From Hyphomicrobiales bacterium (lineage in GTDB: Bacteria; Pseudomonadota; Alphaproteobacteria; Rhizobiales; Xanthobacteraceae): DNA of 64,000 nt. Each line of letters starts with the position of its first letter. Position 1 is the first letter of the stretch. Below, piece by piece: positions 9,692 through 17,562 of this stretch. Below the pieces are notes generated by a model. The model did no database searches. It was not told the origin of the DNA and saw only the letters and a list, made by a program, of their open reading frames with translations. The position numbers were made by a program, and so were the translations under genes. The stretch lies in NCBI GenBank assembly GCA_021732215.1, contig JAKFVL010000001.1:186001-250000 (forward strand), written 5' to 3'.

Positions 9692-9855
9692 TTGGTACCC
9701 GGCTTTCCGAAGTTCGTCAGTCATCTCCGCACCCCCTTAGCGAACTTCGGAAAGCCGAAGGGTACTAACAATTTTAATAGTAGTACCGCTTTCGATCTGA
9801 AGTTCCTGATACAGACTAGCGGCAACGGTGCAGGAACTTCAGATCGGCGGGACTA
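9692..9855. repeat. Pair of palindromic elements (locus 2 of 3)
   Basis: The first palindrome (about 9694-9765) pairs ggctttccgaagttcg with cgaacttcggaaagcc. The second (9781-9855) pairs cgatctgaagttcctg with caggaacttcagatcg and is bounded by tagtaccgc and gcgggacta. An AT-rich 15-base linker separates them. The outer TAG of the second palindrome is the stop codon of the methyltransferase gene. The same two core types occur in swapped order at 45699-45867, so the module as a whole appears inverted there. Confidence 0.88.
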
Positions 9856-10545
9856 CGCTTGCGCCGGCTTCCGGCACAAATATGTTCCGTGCATCGGTCC
9901 GTGATAGTCCGCCGACTCCAGCGAAAAGCCCACATCCGCGAGCAGCCGCTCGATCACCCAGCCGAACGTGGAATATTCATCGCGCATGTGGGTCATCACA
10001 TCGGCGCGCGAAAAGCTGTGGTTCTTGATGTTGAAATCGGCCCACTGCTCGACGCCGCGCTCGGAGCCATCCGGTGCGCTGACAAACACGATATCGCGCA
10101 GAAACAGTCGCCCGCCCGGCTTCAGCGCGCTGAACATGCGCGACAGCGCGACCGCCTTCCAGAAATCCGGCAGATGATGCAACGTGAATTCGCTCACAAC
10201 GAGATCGAACGAGTTCGGCTCGTACTTGAAGCTGAGCAGACCGGCCGACTGCGTCTTGATCGCAACCTTCATGTCCTTGGCCTGAATCTCGGCCAACGCC
10301 AGCATTGCGGGCGAAATATCTATGGCGTGGACTTCCGCGCCCATCTGGGCCGCCTCGCAGGCGAGGATGCCGTTGCCGCAGCCGATGTCGGCGATGCGCT
10401 GGCCGCGCTGCACGCCGAGCCTGGTCAGCGTCGAGCGGGCGCGGCTGCCGCTGTCGTCGGAATCGTAGATCGCCGATTGCCGCGCCACCGCGGAATCGAT
10501 GCCGAGCTGCCGCCGCTCGTTATAAAACCAATCGCGCGCCAACAT
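9853..10545 (-). CDS. Class I SAM-dependent methyltransferase
   Basis: The 230-residue protein carries a Rossmann methyltransferase core: IADIGCGNGILACEAAQMGA (motif I, about residue 50), HAIDISPAML (motif II) and FDLVVSEFTLHHLPDFWKAV (motif IV and post-motif). The C-terminal part with ERLLADVGF resembles the methyltransferase-11/25 group, which acts on small molecules. It starts 3 bases after the ilvH stop codon, so it is likely the last gene of the ilvB operon. Nothing shows what it methylates. Its TAG stop codon is the terminus of a palindromic repeat. Confidence 0.85.
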   Translation of the reverse strand: MLARDWFYNERRQLGIDSAVARQSAIYDSDDSGSRARSTLTRLGVQRGQRIADIGCGNGILACEAAQMGAEVHAIDISPAMLALAEIQAKDMKVAIKTQSAGLLSFKYEPNSFDLVVSEFTLHHLPDFWKAVALSRMFSALKPGGRLFLRDIVFVSAPDGSERGVEQWADFNIKNHSFSRADVMTHMRDEYSTFGWVIERLLADVGFSLESADYHGPMHGTYLCRKPAQA

Positions 10546-10548
10546 GGC

Positions 10549-11091
10549 TCACATTCCTTCCGGACCCCGAACGATGGCAACCACACCCGTCCGCGAAACC
10601 TCGACGAGGCCGAGCGGCTTCATCAGATCGATGAACTGATCGATCTTGGTGGTGTTGCCGGTGATCTCGAACACGAAGCTCTCGGTCGATGCGTCGATCA
10701 CACGCGCACGGAAGGCTTCCGCCAGACGCAAGGCCTCGACGCGAGGCTCGCCCGAGCCGCGCACTTTCACCATCGCCAATTCGCGCTCGATCGAGCGGCC
10801 GGTCAGCGTCATGTCGACGACGGTGTAGACCGGGATCATGCGGTCGAGCTGATGCTTGATCTGCTGGATCACCATCGGCGTGCCGGTGGTGACGATGGTG
10901 ATGCGCGAGACATGCTTCTGATGCTCGGTCTCCGACACGGTGAGGCTGTCGATATTGTAGCCGCGGCCCGAGAACAGACCGATCACGCGCGCGAGCACGC
11001 CGGGCTCGTTTGCGACCAGCACGGAGAGCGTGTGGGTCTCGTTCGGCGTCTTCTGCTCTTCCAGAAAATAGGCTGAGGCGGGCTGGTTCAT
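10549..11091 (-). CDS. ilvH: Acetolactate synthase small (regulatory) subunit
   Basis: The 180-residue product has an N-terminal ACT domain with THTLSVLVANEPGVLARVIG and FSGRGYNIDSLTVS, and the C-terminal regulatory-subunit domain (FEITGNTTKIDQFIDLMKPL). It activates the IlvB catalytic subunit and confers valine feedback control. I chose the ATG at 11091 (MNQPASAY); an upstream in-frame ATG would overlap the preceding gene. It lies after the dehydratase gene and before the methyltransferase, in the order ilvB, dehydratase, ilvH, methyltransferase. Confidence 0.96.
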   Translation of the reverse strand: MNQPASAYFLEEQKTPNETHTLSVLVANEPGVLARVIGLFSGRGYNIDSLTVSETEHQKHVSRITIVTTGTPMVIQQIKHQLDRMIPVYTVVDMTLTGRSIERELAMVKVRGSGEPRVEALRLAEAFRARVIDASTESFVFEITGNTTKIDQFIDLMKPLGLVEVSRTGVVAIVRGPEGM

Positions 11092-11105
11092 TGCTGTGCT
11101 CTCGG

Positions 11106-12101
11106 TTAGGCCGAAACGGAAAATCTGCTGGATGCAATCGCGCTGACGTCCGGAGCGACCCATTTTCGAAACAGGTCGAAATCGATGTTGCCGCCGCTCA
11201 GGATCAGGCCGACACGCTTGCCGCGCAGCTTCGCTTTCTCCTGCGTGGCGGCAGCGAGCGCCGCCGCGCCCGCGCCTTCCGCAAGATTGTGCGTGTCGGT
11301 CCAGTAGGCGTGCATCGCATCGGCGACCTCGGCATCGGCCACCTGGACGATTCGCGACGCGCCCCTGCGGATGATCGCAAGCGCATCGGGATCGGGGATA
11401 CGGGTCGCCATGCCGTCAGCCAGCGTGTCGCTCGTCGCCGTGGCCACCACCGTGCCGGACGCGAACGACAGCGCATAGGACGGCGCCTCGGTCGATTGCA
11501 CCCCGACAATCTCGGTCGTCAGACCAAGCAGATCTCGCGCCATGATGCAGCCGCTGATCCCGGAACCCTGGCCGATCGGCACGTAGAGCACATCGAGCCT
11601 CGGCTCCGCTCGAAACAGCTCAAGGGCATAGGTCGCAACGCCCAGAACCAGATCGGGATGAAATGCGGGCACGATCTCCAGGCCGCTCGTCTCGGAGCGG
11701 CGATAGGCTTCTTCACGCGCCGCCTGGAAATCCTCGCCATACTCGACGAGGTCGGCTCCGAACGCGCGCATCGCGCGATTTTTCTCAGTCGAATTGCCCT
11801 GCGGCGCGAGAATGGTGACCGGCACGCCATGACGCCGCGCGGCAAAGGCCAGGCTCTGGCCATGATTGCCGCGTGTCGCCGAGATCAGACCCGGCACCCG
11901 CGGCCGCTCGCGCTTCAGGCGATCGACATAGACGAGCCCGCCGCGCACCTTGAAGGCGCCGGTCGGCGTATGGTTCTCGTGCTTGACAACTGCCGTCGCT
12001 CCGAGACGGTCCGAGAGCAGCGGCCACGCATGCGCAGGCGTCGGCGGCATCGCCGCCTTGACGACCTCCCATGCACGTTCGAGCTGCCCGAGATCAAACA
12101 T
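11106..12101 (-). CDS. Threonine/serine dehydratase-like PLP enzyme
   Basis: This 331-residue fold-type II PLP enzyme has the cofactor lysine in PTGAFKVRGG (K51), the SATRGNHGQSLAFAARRHGV substrate loop and the PQGNSTEKNRAMRAFGADL segment typical of threonine dehydratases. It is placed between ilvB and ilvH, and 2-oxobutyrate for isoleucine is a plausible product. Two points are odd. There is no C-terminal ACT-like domain, so it would not be inhibited by isoleucine as biosynthetic IlvA is. The glycine-rich phosphate loop reads IGQGSGISGC rather than a run of glycines. Serine racemase or hydroxyamino-acid lyase activity are alternatives. Confidence 0.8.
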   Translation of the reverse strand: MFDLGQLERAWEVVKAAMPPTPAHAWPLLSDRLGATAVVKHENHTPTGAFKVRGGLVYVDRLKRERPRVPGLISATRGNHGQSLAFAARRHGVPVTILAPQGNSTEKNRAMRAFGADLVEYGEDFQAAREEAYRRSETSGLEIVPAFHPDLVLGVATYALELFRAEPRLDVLYVPIGQGSGISGCIMARDLLGLTTEIVGVQSTEAPSYALSFASGTVVATATSDTLADGMATRIPDPDALAIIRRGASRIVQVADAEVADAMHAYWTDTHNLAEGAGAAALAAATQEKAKLRGKRVGLILSGGNIDFDLFRKWVAPDVSAIASSRFSVSA

Positions 12102-12110
12102 CCGGACGCC

Positions 12111-13886
12111 TCACACCAGCGCCTTGCCGCCGGCGAAGGCGGCGGCGGTGGCTTCGTCGTTGGCTTCGGCGGGCAGCAGCATTTCGTTGTGCGCCTTGCC
12201 GGACGGAATCATCGGGAAGCAATTTTCCAGCGCCGCCACGCGGCAATCGAACAGCACCGGCTTCTTCACCTTGATCATTTCCTTGATCGCGCCGTCGAGA
12301 TCGCCCGGCTTGATCGCCTGCAGGCCGACGCAGCCGAAAGCGTCCGCCATCTTGACGAAGTCAGGCAGCGCTTCCGAATAGGAATGCGACAGCCGGTTGC
12401 CATGCAGAAGCTGCTGCCACTGCCGCACCATGCCCATGTATTGATTGTTCAGAATGAAAATCTTGATCGGCAATTCATATTGAACCGCCGTCGACATTTC
12501 CTGCATCGTCATCTGCACGGAGGCATCGCCGGCGATGTCGATCACCAGCGCGTCGGGATGAGCGACCTGAACGCCGAGCGCGGCTGGCAGGCCATAGCCC
12601 ATGGTGCCGAGCCCGCCGGAGGTCATCCAGCGATGCGGTTCGTCGAAGCCGAAGAACTGCGCCGCCCACATCTGGTGCTGGCCGACTTCGGTGGTGATGT
12701 AGGTGTCCTTGCCGCGCGTCGCCTCGAACAGGCGCTGGATCGCGAACTGCGGCAGGATGACGTCGTTGTTCTTCTTGTAGGCCAGCGAATTGCGCGCCTT
12801 CCAGGTAGCGATCTGCTGCCACCACGCCTTGACGTCGGGCTTCTTCGCCTCCGCCTTGAACACCTGCAGGATGTCGCCGAGCACATTGGCGCAATCGCCG
12901 ATGATCGGCACGTCGACGCGGATGTTCTTGTTGATCGACGACGGATCGATGTCGATGTGGATTTTCTTCGAGCCCGGCGAGAACGCATCGGTGCGGCCGG
13001 TGATGCGGTCGTCGAAGCGCGCGCCGACGCAAAGCATCACGTCGCAATCGTGCATCGCCATGTTGGCTTCGTAGGTGCCGTGCATGCCGAGCATGCCCAG
13101 CCAGTTGGCGCCGGTCGCGGGATACGCGCCGAGCCCCATCAGCGTCGAGGTGATCGGGAATCCGGTCGCGGCCACCAGCTCGCGCAATAGCTTCGATGCT
13201 TCAACGCCCGCATTGATGACGCCTCCCCCGCTGTAGATCACGGGCCGCTTCGCGCCTGCGAGCAGGGCAACTGCCTTGCGGATTTGCGCGGCGTCGCCTT
13301 TCACGCGCGGGGCATACGATACATGCACGTCGGATTTGCGCGGCGGATGATAGGTGCCGGTCGCGAACTGCACGTCCTTCGGCACATCGACCACCACCGG
13401 ACCCGGACGGCCGGTGGTCGCGACGTAAAATGCCTCGTGCAGCACCTGCGGCAAATCCTCGATCCGCCGCACCAGCCAGTTATGCTTGGTGCAAGGCCGC
13501 GTGATGCCAACCGTATCGCATTCCTGGAAGGCGTCGTTGCCGATCAGATGCGTCGGCACCTGCCCGGTGATGCAGACCAGCGGGATCGAATCCATCAGCG
13601 CGTCGGTGAGCGGCGTCACCATGTTGGTCGCGCCGGGGCCGGAGGTCACCAGCACGACGCCCGGCTTGCCGGTCGAGCGCGCATAGCCTTCAGCCGCGTG
13701 GCCCGCGCCCTGCTCGTGCCGCACCAGAATGTGCTCGACATCGCTCTGCTGGAAAATCTCGTCATAAATGGGCAGCACCGCGCCGCCGGGATAGCCAAAC
13801 AGGTGCTTGACCCCATGATCCTTGAGCGCGCGCACGATCATCGCAGCGCCTGTCATCTGGTTGGGGTCGTGGTTCTTGTCGCTCAT
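12111..13886 (-). CDS. ilvB: Acetolactate synthase large (catalytic) subunit
   Basis: The 591-residue protein is a thiamine-diphosphate enzyme that condenses pyruvate with pyruvate or 2-oxobutyrate, the first common step to valine, leucine and isoleucine. HLFGYPGGAVLPIYDEI and the catalytic Glu in VRHEQGAGHAAEGYAR (E58) mark the PYR domain. GDASVQMTMQEMSTA and FILNNQYMGMVRQWQQ carry the ThDP-Mg binding motif near the C-terminus. The middle FAD domain is present. The start codon follows GGAG at good spacing. The gene heads an operon under an attenuator (leader peptide at 14047-14112) and a sigma70-type promoter at 14143-14171. Confidence 0.97.
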   Translation of the reverse strand: MSDKNHDPNQMTGAAMIVRALKDHGVKHLFGYPGGAVLPIYDEIFQQSDVEHILVRHEQGAGHAAEGYARSTGKPGVVLVTSGPGATNMVTPLTDALMDSIPLVCITGQVPTHLIGNDAFQECDTVGITRPCTKHNWLVRRIEDLPQVLHEAFYVATTGRPGPVVVDVPKDVQFATGTYHPPRKSDVHVSYAPRVKGDAAQIRKAVALLAGAKRPVIYSGGGVINAGVEASKLLRELVAATGFPITSTLMGLGAYPATGANWLGMLGMHGTYEANMAMHDCDVMLCVGARFDDRITGRTDAFSPGSKKIHIDIDPSSINKNIRVDVPIIGDCANVLGDILQVFKAEAKKPDVKAWWQQIATWKARNSLAYKKNNDVILPQFAIQRLFEATRGKDTYITTEVGQHQMWAAQFFGFDEPHRWMTSGGLGTMGYGLPAALGVQVAHPDALVIDIAGDASVQMTMQEMSTAVQYELPIKIFILNNQYMGMVRQWQQLLHGNRLSHSYSEALPDFVKMADAFGCVGLQAIKPGDLDGAIKEMIKVKKPVLFDCRVAALENCFPMIPSGKAHNEMLLPAEANDEATAAAFAGGKALV

Positions 13887-13915
13887 GGTCTACTCCGGTG
13901 CATCTCTTTGCTTTG

Positions 13916-13962
13916 GCGCATGACCTGATCCGAAAACCGGATTCCACTTTGGGGTCATGCGC
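13916..13962. repeat. Palindromic repeat in the ilvB leader (gcatgatccggaaaagtgg family)
   Basis: The arms gcgcatgacc and ggtcatgcgc flank an inner part with ccgaaaaccggattccactt. It lies between the attenuator terminator and the ilvB Shine-Dalgarno, so it is transcribed as part of the ilvB 5' untranslated region when the attenuator is read through. Related copies lie at 16184-16229, 29631-29675 and, as a half copy, about 20254-20275. Confidence 0.8.
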
Positions 13963-13995
13963 GTCGCGCTTCGCTCGCCTGCCGTCGTCGGAAAT

Positions 13996-14017
13996 AAAAA
14001 AGGGCCCCAGAGGCCCT
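13996..14017 (-). terminator. Attenuator terminator of the ilvB operon
   Basis: On the minus strand agggcc-tctgg-ggccct is followed directly by six T residues, a textbook intrinsic terminator. It lies 29 bases beyond the leader peptide stop codon and 110 bases before ilvB. A second, upstream structure, cacaccgcc pairing with ggcggtgtg and enclosing ggtggc-tgatt-gccacc, overlaps the end of the leader peptide. Ribosome position on the leader could therefore decide whether the terminator forms. I could not identify the antiterminator pairing by eye. Confidence 0.85.
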
Positions 14018-14046
14018 CAACACACCGCCCGTATTGCAGGTGGCAA

Positions 14047-14112
14047 TCAGCCACCCCCGGCGGTGTGCCAAGGTACGACAATAAGGACGAGTTTGGTAAT
14101 TTTATTGCGCAT
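14047..14112 (-). CDS. ilvB operon leader peptide (branched-chain attenuator)
   Basis: The 21-codon frame from ATG 14112 reads MRNKITKLVLIVVPWHTAGG, then G and TGA. It holds a run of Leu-Val-Leu-Ile-Val-Val control codons, the exact products of the pathway downstream. GGCGGA lies upstream as a possible Shine-Dalgarno. Starved ribosomes stalling at these codons would expose the downstream hairpin region and allow transcription into ilvB, as in classical amino acid attenuation. An in-frame upstream ATG at 14229 lies before the promoter and is unlikely to be used. It is too short for most gene callers. Confidence 0.85.
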   Translation of the reverse strand: MRNKITKLVLIVVPWHTAGGG

Positions 14113-14142
14113 GTTAATGAATTTCCGCCATTTGCTTGCGCG

Positions 14143-14171
14143 CTTATAGGCAGCGCACCACGCCGGGTCAA
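14143..14171 (-). promoter_or_regulatory. Sigma70-type promoter of the ilvB operon
   Basis: TTGACC (14166-14171) and TATAAG (14143-14148) on the minus strand are separated by exactly 17 bases. Transcription would begin near 14136, about 24 bases before the leader peptide ATG. Both the match and the position relative to the attenuator support it. Confidence 0.8.
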
Positions 14172-14265
14172 GGGCATGGCACCCCAAATCAGCGTTTTGA
14201 GAGGATACGCCGAAGTTCCGGTTTGGCAACGGCTGCTGGCCGCGCGGCAGCCATTCGTGACGCCC

Positions 14266-14377
14266 TTACCTCTCCCCGCTTGCGGGGAGAGGTCGGCGAG
14301 CGAAGCGAGACGGGTGAGGGGCTTTTTCCGCAGCTTGCCCATCACCCCAACCCTCTCCCCGTAGACGGGGAGAGGGA
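14266..14377. repeat. Inverted repeat of the cctctccccg family at the miaA 3' end
   Basis: The segment has cctctccccgcttgcgggga at the left and ccctctccccgtagacgggg at the right, with a ggcgagcgaagcgagacggg middle that is common in this bacterial group. The stop codon of miaA (14342-14344) and its last dozen or so codons lie inside it. Confidence 0.75.
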
Positions 14378-15289
14378 GTCCAGCACATGCGCCATCGCCG
14401 CCTCCGGCCTTACCCATTCGAACTCGGGGAGCTGGTGGCGAAACCAGGTGAACTGCCGCTTCGCATAATGGCGGGTATCGAGCTGGCCGATGGCGACGGC
14501 TTCATCCAGCGACAGCTCGCCCGCCAGATGACGGATCAGCGCCGGAACGCCATGCGCCTTCATCGCCGGCAGCAACGGATCGAGCTTGCGCGCGGCGAGC
14601 GCCTTCACTTCACCGAGAGCGCCGGCCGCGATCATTGCCTCGAAGCGGCGGTCGATGCGCGCATAGAGATCATCGCGGCCGGCATCGAGAAAGATCGCCG
14701 TGACGTTTTCCGGCGGCAGCAACGGCGGCAAGCCCTCACGATGCCAGTCGCTCAGCAAGCGTCCCGTCGCTTCGACCACCTCCAGCGCGCGGGCAATGCG
14801 CGTGCGGTCGCGCGGCTTCAATCGTTCGGCGGAAACCGCATCGGCACGCGCCAGCTCCGCATGCAGCGCCTCGACGCCATGCTGTTCCAGCCGCGCCCGC
14901 ACACTCTCGCGCACCTCCGGGGCAATCGGCGGCACCGCCGAGAGCCCGCGCGTCAACGCCTTGAAGTACAGCCCCGAGCCACCGATGAAGATCGGCAGGC
15001 GATCCTCGGCACGTGCCTCCGAGAGGACGCGCGCGGCGTCCGCCACCCACATGCCGGCCGAGCAGTTCACCGCCGCATCGACGGTGCCATAGAGGCGGTG
15101 CGGCGCGCTCGCCTCCTCCTCGGCGGACGGCCGGGCCGTGAGCACACGCAGATCGCGATAGACCTGCATCGAATCCGTATTGATGACAATGCCGCCGGTC
15201 GTGCGGGCAAGCTCCAGCGCCAGCGCTGACTTGCCGCTCGCCGTCGGCCCTGCGATAAGCACCGCACTCGTTTGTCCGCTACGGCTCAC
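14342..15289 (-). CDS. miaA: tRNA dimethylallyltransferase
   Basis: MiaA transfers a dimethylallyl group to A37 of tRNAs that read codons starting with U. The N-terminus [19 protein letters not shown] is the P-loop (K20), followed by [20 protein letters not shown], the [16 protein letters not shown] region and RYAKRQ-like [13 protein letters not shown] at the C-terminal side. I place the start at a GTG at 15287-15289, directly before the P-loop; the frame extends further upstream into serB without family similarity. The last residues ([13 protein letters not shown]) are encoded by a palindromic repeat, which also supplies the TGA. The gene is divergent from serB with only 3 bases between the two start codons. 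Confidence 0.95.
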   Translation of the reverse strand: MSRSGQTSAVLIAGPTASGKSALALELARTTGGIVINTDSMQVYRDLRVLTARPSAEEEASAPHRLYGTVDAAVNCSAGMWVADAARVLSEARAEDRLPIFIGGSGLYFKALTRGLSAVPPIAPEVRESVRARLEQHGVEALHAELARADAVSAERLKPRDRTRIARALEVVEATGRLLSDWHREGLPPLLPPENVTAIFLDAGRDDLYARIDRRFEAMIAAGALGEVKALAARKLDPLLPAMKAHGVPALIRHLAGELSLDEAVAIGQLDTRHYAKRQFTWFRHQLPEFEWVRPEAAMAHVLDSLSPSTGRGLG

Positions 15290-15292
15290 CTG

Positions 15293-16183
15293 ATGTCTCT
15301 CGTCGCCACGCTCATCTGCAACCCGGCCAACCCCGCGCTCGATAGCACGATCATCGACGGCGCGCGCGCCATCCTGCCGTCGCCGGGCGCGGCCACATGG
15401 CTGTTCGACGAGGTCGCGGCCGACATTCCATTCGAAAGCAGCGAAGACCCTCGCGATATCGCGCAACGGCTGCGGCAGGCGATCGGCGATTTTCCCATCG
15501 ACGTGGTGGTGCAGCCTCGCGCGGCACGGCGCAAGAAGCTATTTCTGGCCGACATGGATTCCACCATGATCGGGCAGGAATGCATCGACGAACTGGCCGA
15601 CTTTGTCGGGCTGAAGGACAAGGTTTCCGGCATCACAGAGCGCGCCATGCGTGGGCAAATCGCCTTCGAGCCGGCGCTGCGCGAGCGCGTCGCGCTGCTG
15701 AAAGGATTGCCCGAGAGCGTGATCGCGGAGGTGCTGGCGACCCGTATCACGTTGACACCCGGCGCGGTTGAGCTGGTGCAAACAATGCGCGCGCATGGTG
15801 TCTATACCTGTCTCGTCTCCGGCGGCTTCACGCCCTTTACCAGCGCCATCGCTGCCAAGATCGGTTTTCAGGAGAACCGAGCCAACACGCTGCTCACCGA
15901 TGGTGGCACATTCAGCGGCATGGTTGCCGAGCCGATCCTGGGCCGCGAAGCCAAGCTCGCGGCGCTCAAGGAACTGCGCGAGTCGTTCGATCTCGACGAG
16001 ATCGACACGCTGGCCGTCGGTGACGGCGCCAACGATCTGGCAATGATCGAGGAAGCGGGTCTCGGCGTCGCCTATCACGCCAAGCCAGCGGTCGCCGCAG
16101 CAGCCGCTGCCAGCATCCATCACGGCGATCTCACAGCACTTCTCTACGCGCAGGGCTACAAGCGCAGCGAGTTCGTGGGTTAG
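15293..16183 (+). CDS. serB: Phosphoserine phosphatase
   Basis: The 296-residue HAD-superfamily enzyme makes serine from O-phosphoserine. The catalytic motif [21 protein letters not shown] has both aspartates. [16 protein letters not shown] (motif II) and [20 protein letters not shown] (motifs III/IV) follow. The N-terminal 80 residues form the usual ACT-like extension. The ATG at 15293 ([13 protein letters not shown]) fits the family; a TTG seven codons upstream is possible. It is divergent from miaA, so its promoter must lie inside the miaA coding region. Confidence 0.96.
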   Translation: MSLVATLICNPANPALDSTIIDGARAILPSPGAATWLFDEVAADIPFESSEDPRDIAQRLRQAIGDFPIDVVVQPRAARRKKLFLADMDSTMIGQECIDELADFVGLKDKVSGITERAMRGQIAFEPALRERVALLKGLPESVIAEVLATRITLTPGAVELVQTMRAHGVYTCLVSGGFTPFTSAIAAKIGFQENRANTLLTDGGTFSGMVAEPILGREAKLAALKELRESFDLDEIDTLAVGDGANDLAMIEEAGLGVAYHAKPAVAAAAAASIHHGDLTALLYAQGYKRSEFVG

Positions 16184-16229
16184 AGCATAATCCGGAAAAG
16201 TGGGTACCGGTTTTCCGAAAAGATCATGC
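16184..16229. repeat. Palindromic repeat (gcatgatccggaaaagtgg family)
   Basis: The sequence agcataatccggaaaagtgg followed by gtaccggttttccgaaaaga and tcatgc starts directly after the serB stop codon. It belongs to the same family as 13916-13962 and 29631-29675. Confidence 0.8.
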
Positions 16230-16243
16230 GCAAAAAACTAGCT

Positions 16244-17482
16244 TCAGCGGCCCGCGACGTTCGAGACTGTCTCGATCTTGTAAAACGGCACCCACTGTCC
16301 TGCCTTGCCCATCCGGAAGAACAGCCGCTTTTGCGTCAGATCGAACCGCAGATAGAGATCACGCAGATCATCGTACATCAGCACTTCGGACGGGGTGTTT
16401 TTCTGTTCGGCAAAGACCAGCCGCGTCTTGGCGTCCAGCCGGTTGGTCTCGATCCATCGTCCGGTTTCGTCGCGGTTGAATTCGCCCTCGACATAGGTCG
16501 AACCGTTGTAGCCGCGCGTGGAGATCGAACGGATCAGTTTCGGATCGCCGCGCGTCACCGACGGCGGAGGCACCACCGGGGGGACGAGAGCGACCTGTGC
16601 AGGCGGAGCGGCCGCAGGCGGCGGCGCAACCGGCTTGGACGGCTCGCTCACGCCTGACCGGCTCGCCAGATAGATTCTCCCGCCGATGGTTTGATCGTAG
16701 TACGCGGGTGTCTGCTCGTGCGGCAGAAGCTGGCCTGAATTATCCTTGGCTTTCAGCGCGAGGGCCGCCACCTTCTCGCGGACATCAACGGCGAGATCTC
16801 CGAGATGCAGATCGGACCGCGCGAGCTGCTGGATGAACACGCGGGTGAATACGGAATTGCGATTCGGATCGTTGGCCTCAAGCCGATCGAGCGCGGACTG
16901 TCCGATGCCGGCGGAGTAGATCGTGAACACGCCGCGCGCCGGCTTTGACTCCGCGAGGCCCTTGGTATTGCCGAGCGAGCGTGTACCCGAACGCGGCAGC
17001 GGATTGTCCCGGCACGCATCGAGCACCAGCAGCGCGACCCGAACGCCCCTGGACTGGATTTCGGCGGTAACTTCGGTTTCGGACAGCGCGTTGCCGCGAA
17101 CGATGGTTTCCGATTCTGCCGATGGCATATCGCTCGGTAGCAAATAGTTGACGCCGCCGACGGCCACTCCATGACCCGCAAAGAAAAACGCCGCGATATC
17201 GCCGGGTTCGAGCTGCCGGGTGAATGCCGAGAGCTGCTCGATCGTGCGCTGACGGCCGAGGTTCTGTCCGCGGATGACGGTGAACCCCAGTCTGGCGAGC
17301 GTGTCGCCGACCGCCTCGGCGTCGTTGACGGCCTTTTCCAACTGCTTTTGCGGCGGAAAATTCAGGTAGCGATCATTGCCAATAACGAGAGCAACCCGCT
17401 TCTCCGCTTGCGCGGACAGCGGCATCAGAACGCCGAAAATCACAAGTCCTGAAAACAGCGCCTGAAAAAACTTGTCCAACAT
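16244..17482 (-). CDS. Exported caspase-fold (peptidase C14/orthocaspase-type) protein
   Basis: The 412-residue protein starts with a signal peptide (hydrophobic residues 9-24, then SAQA) followed by a caspase-like domain. The catalytic His is in FFFAGHGVAVGG (H104) and the catalytic Cys in LLVLDACRDNP (C157), with RVALVIGNDRY at the domain start. Such prokaryotic caspase-fold proteases usually cut after basic residues, but no substrate is known here. A proline/alanine-rich linker (about residues 280-310) leads to a C-terminal domain of about 100 residues that I do not recognise. ATG 17482 is preceded by GGCGGGG at suitable spacing. It is not in an obvious operon. Confidence 0.85.
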   Translation of the reverse strand: MLDKFFQALFSGLVIFGVLMPLSAQAEKRVALVIGNDRYLNFPPQKQLEKAVNDAEAVGDTLARLGFTVIRGQNLGRQRTIEQLSAFTRQLEPGDIAAFFFAGHGVAVGGVNYLLPSDMPSAESETIVRGNALSETEVTAEIQSRGVRVALLVLDACRDNPLPRSGTRSLGNTKGLAESKPARGVFTIYSAGIGQSALDRLEANDPNRNSVFTRVFIQQLARSDLHLGDLAVDVREKVAALALKAKDNSGQLLPHEQTPAYYDQTIGGRIYLASRSGVSEPSKPVAPPPAAAPPAQVALVPPVVPPPSVTRGDPKLIRSISTRGYNGSTYVEGEFNRDETGRWIETNRLDAKTRLVFAEQKNTPSEVLMYDDLRDLYLRFDLTQKRLFFRMGKAGQWVPFYKIETVSNVAGR

Positions 17483-17562
17483 GCACATGCCCCGCCGCAA
17501 ATCGCCCGCAAGATTATATCCGCGAGCGGCGGCGGTGCAATCGTACTTGCAGCTCCTGCAAT

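Noticed and set aside
11010-13190. Very long open frame (over 700 codons) on the plus strand opposite ilvB and the dehydratase gene
   Set aside because: It is a GC-rich antisense frame without family similarity; the genes on the minus strand have clear motifs.
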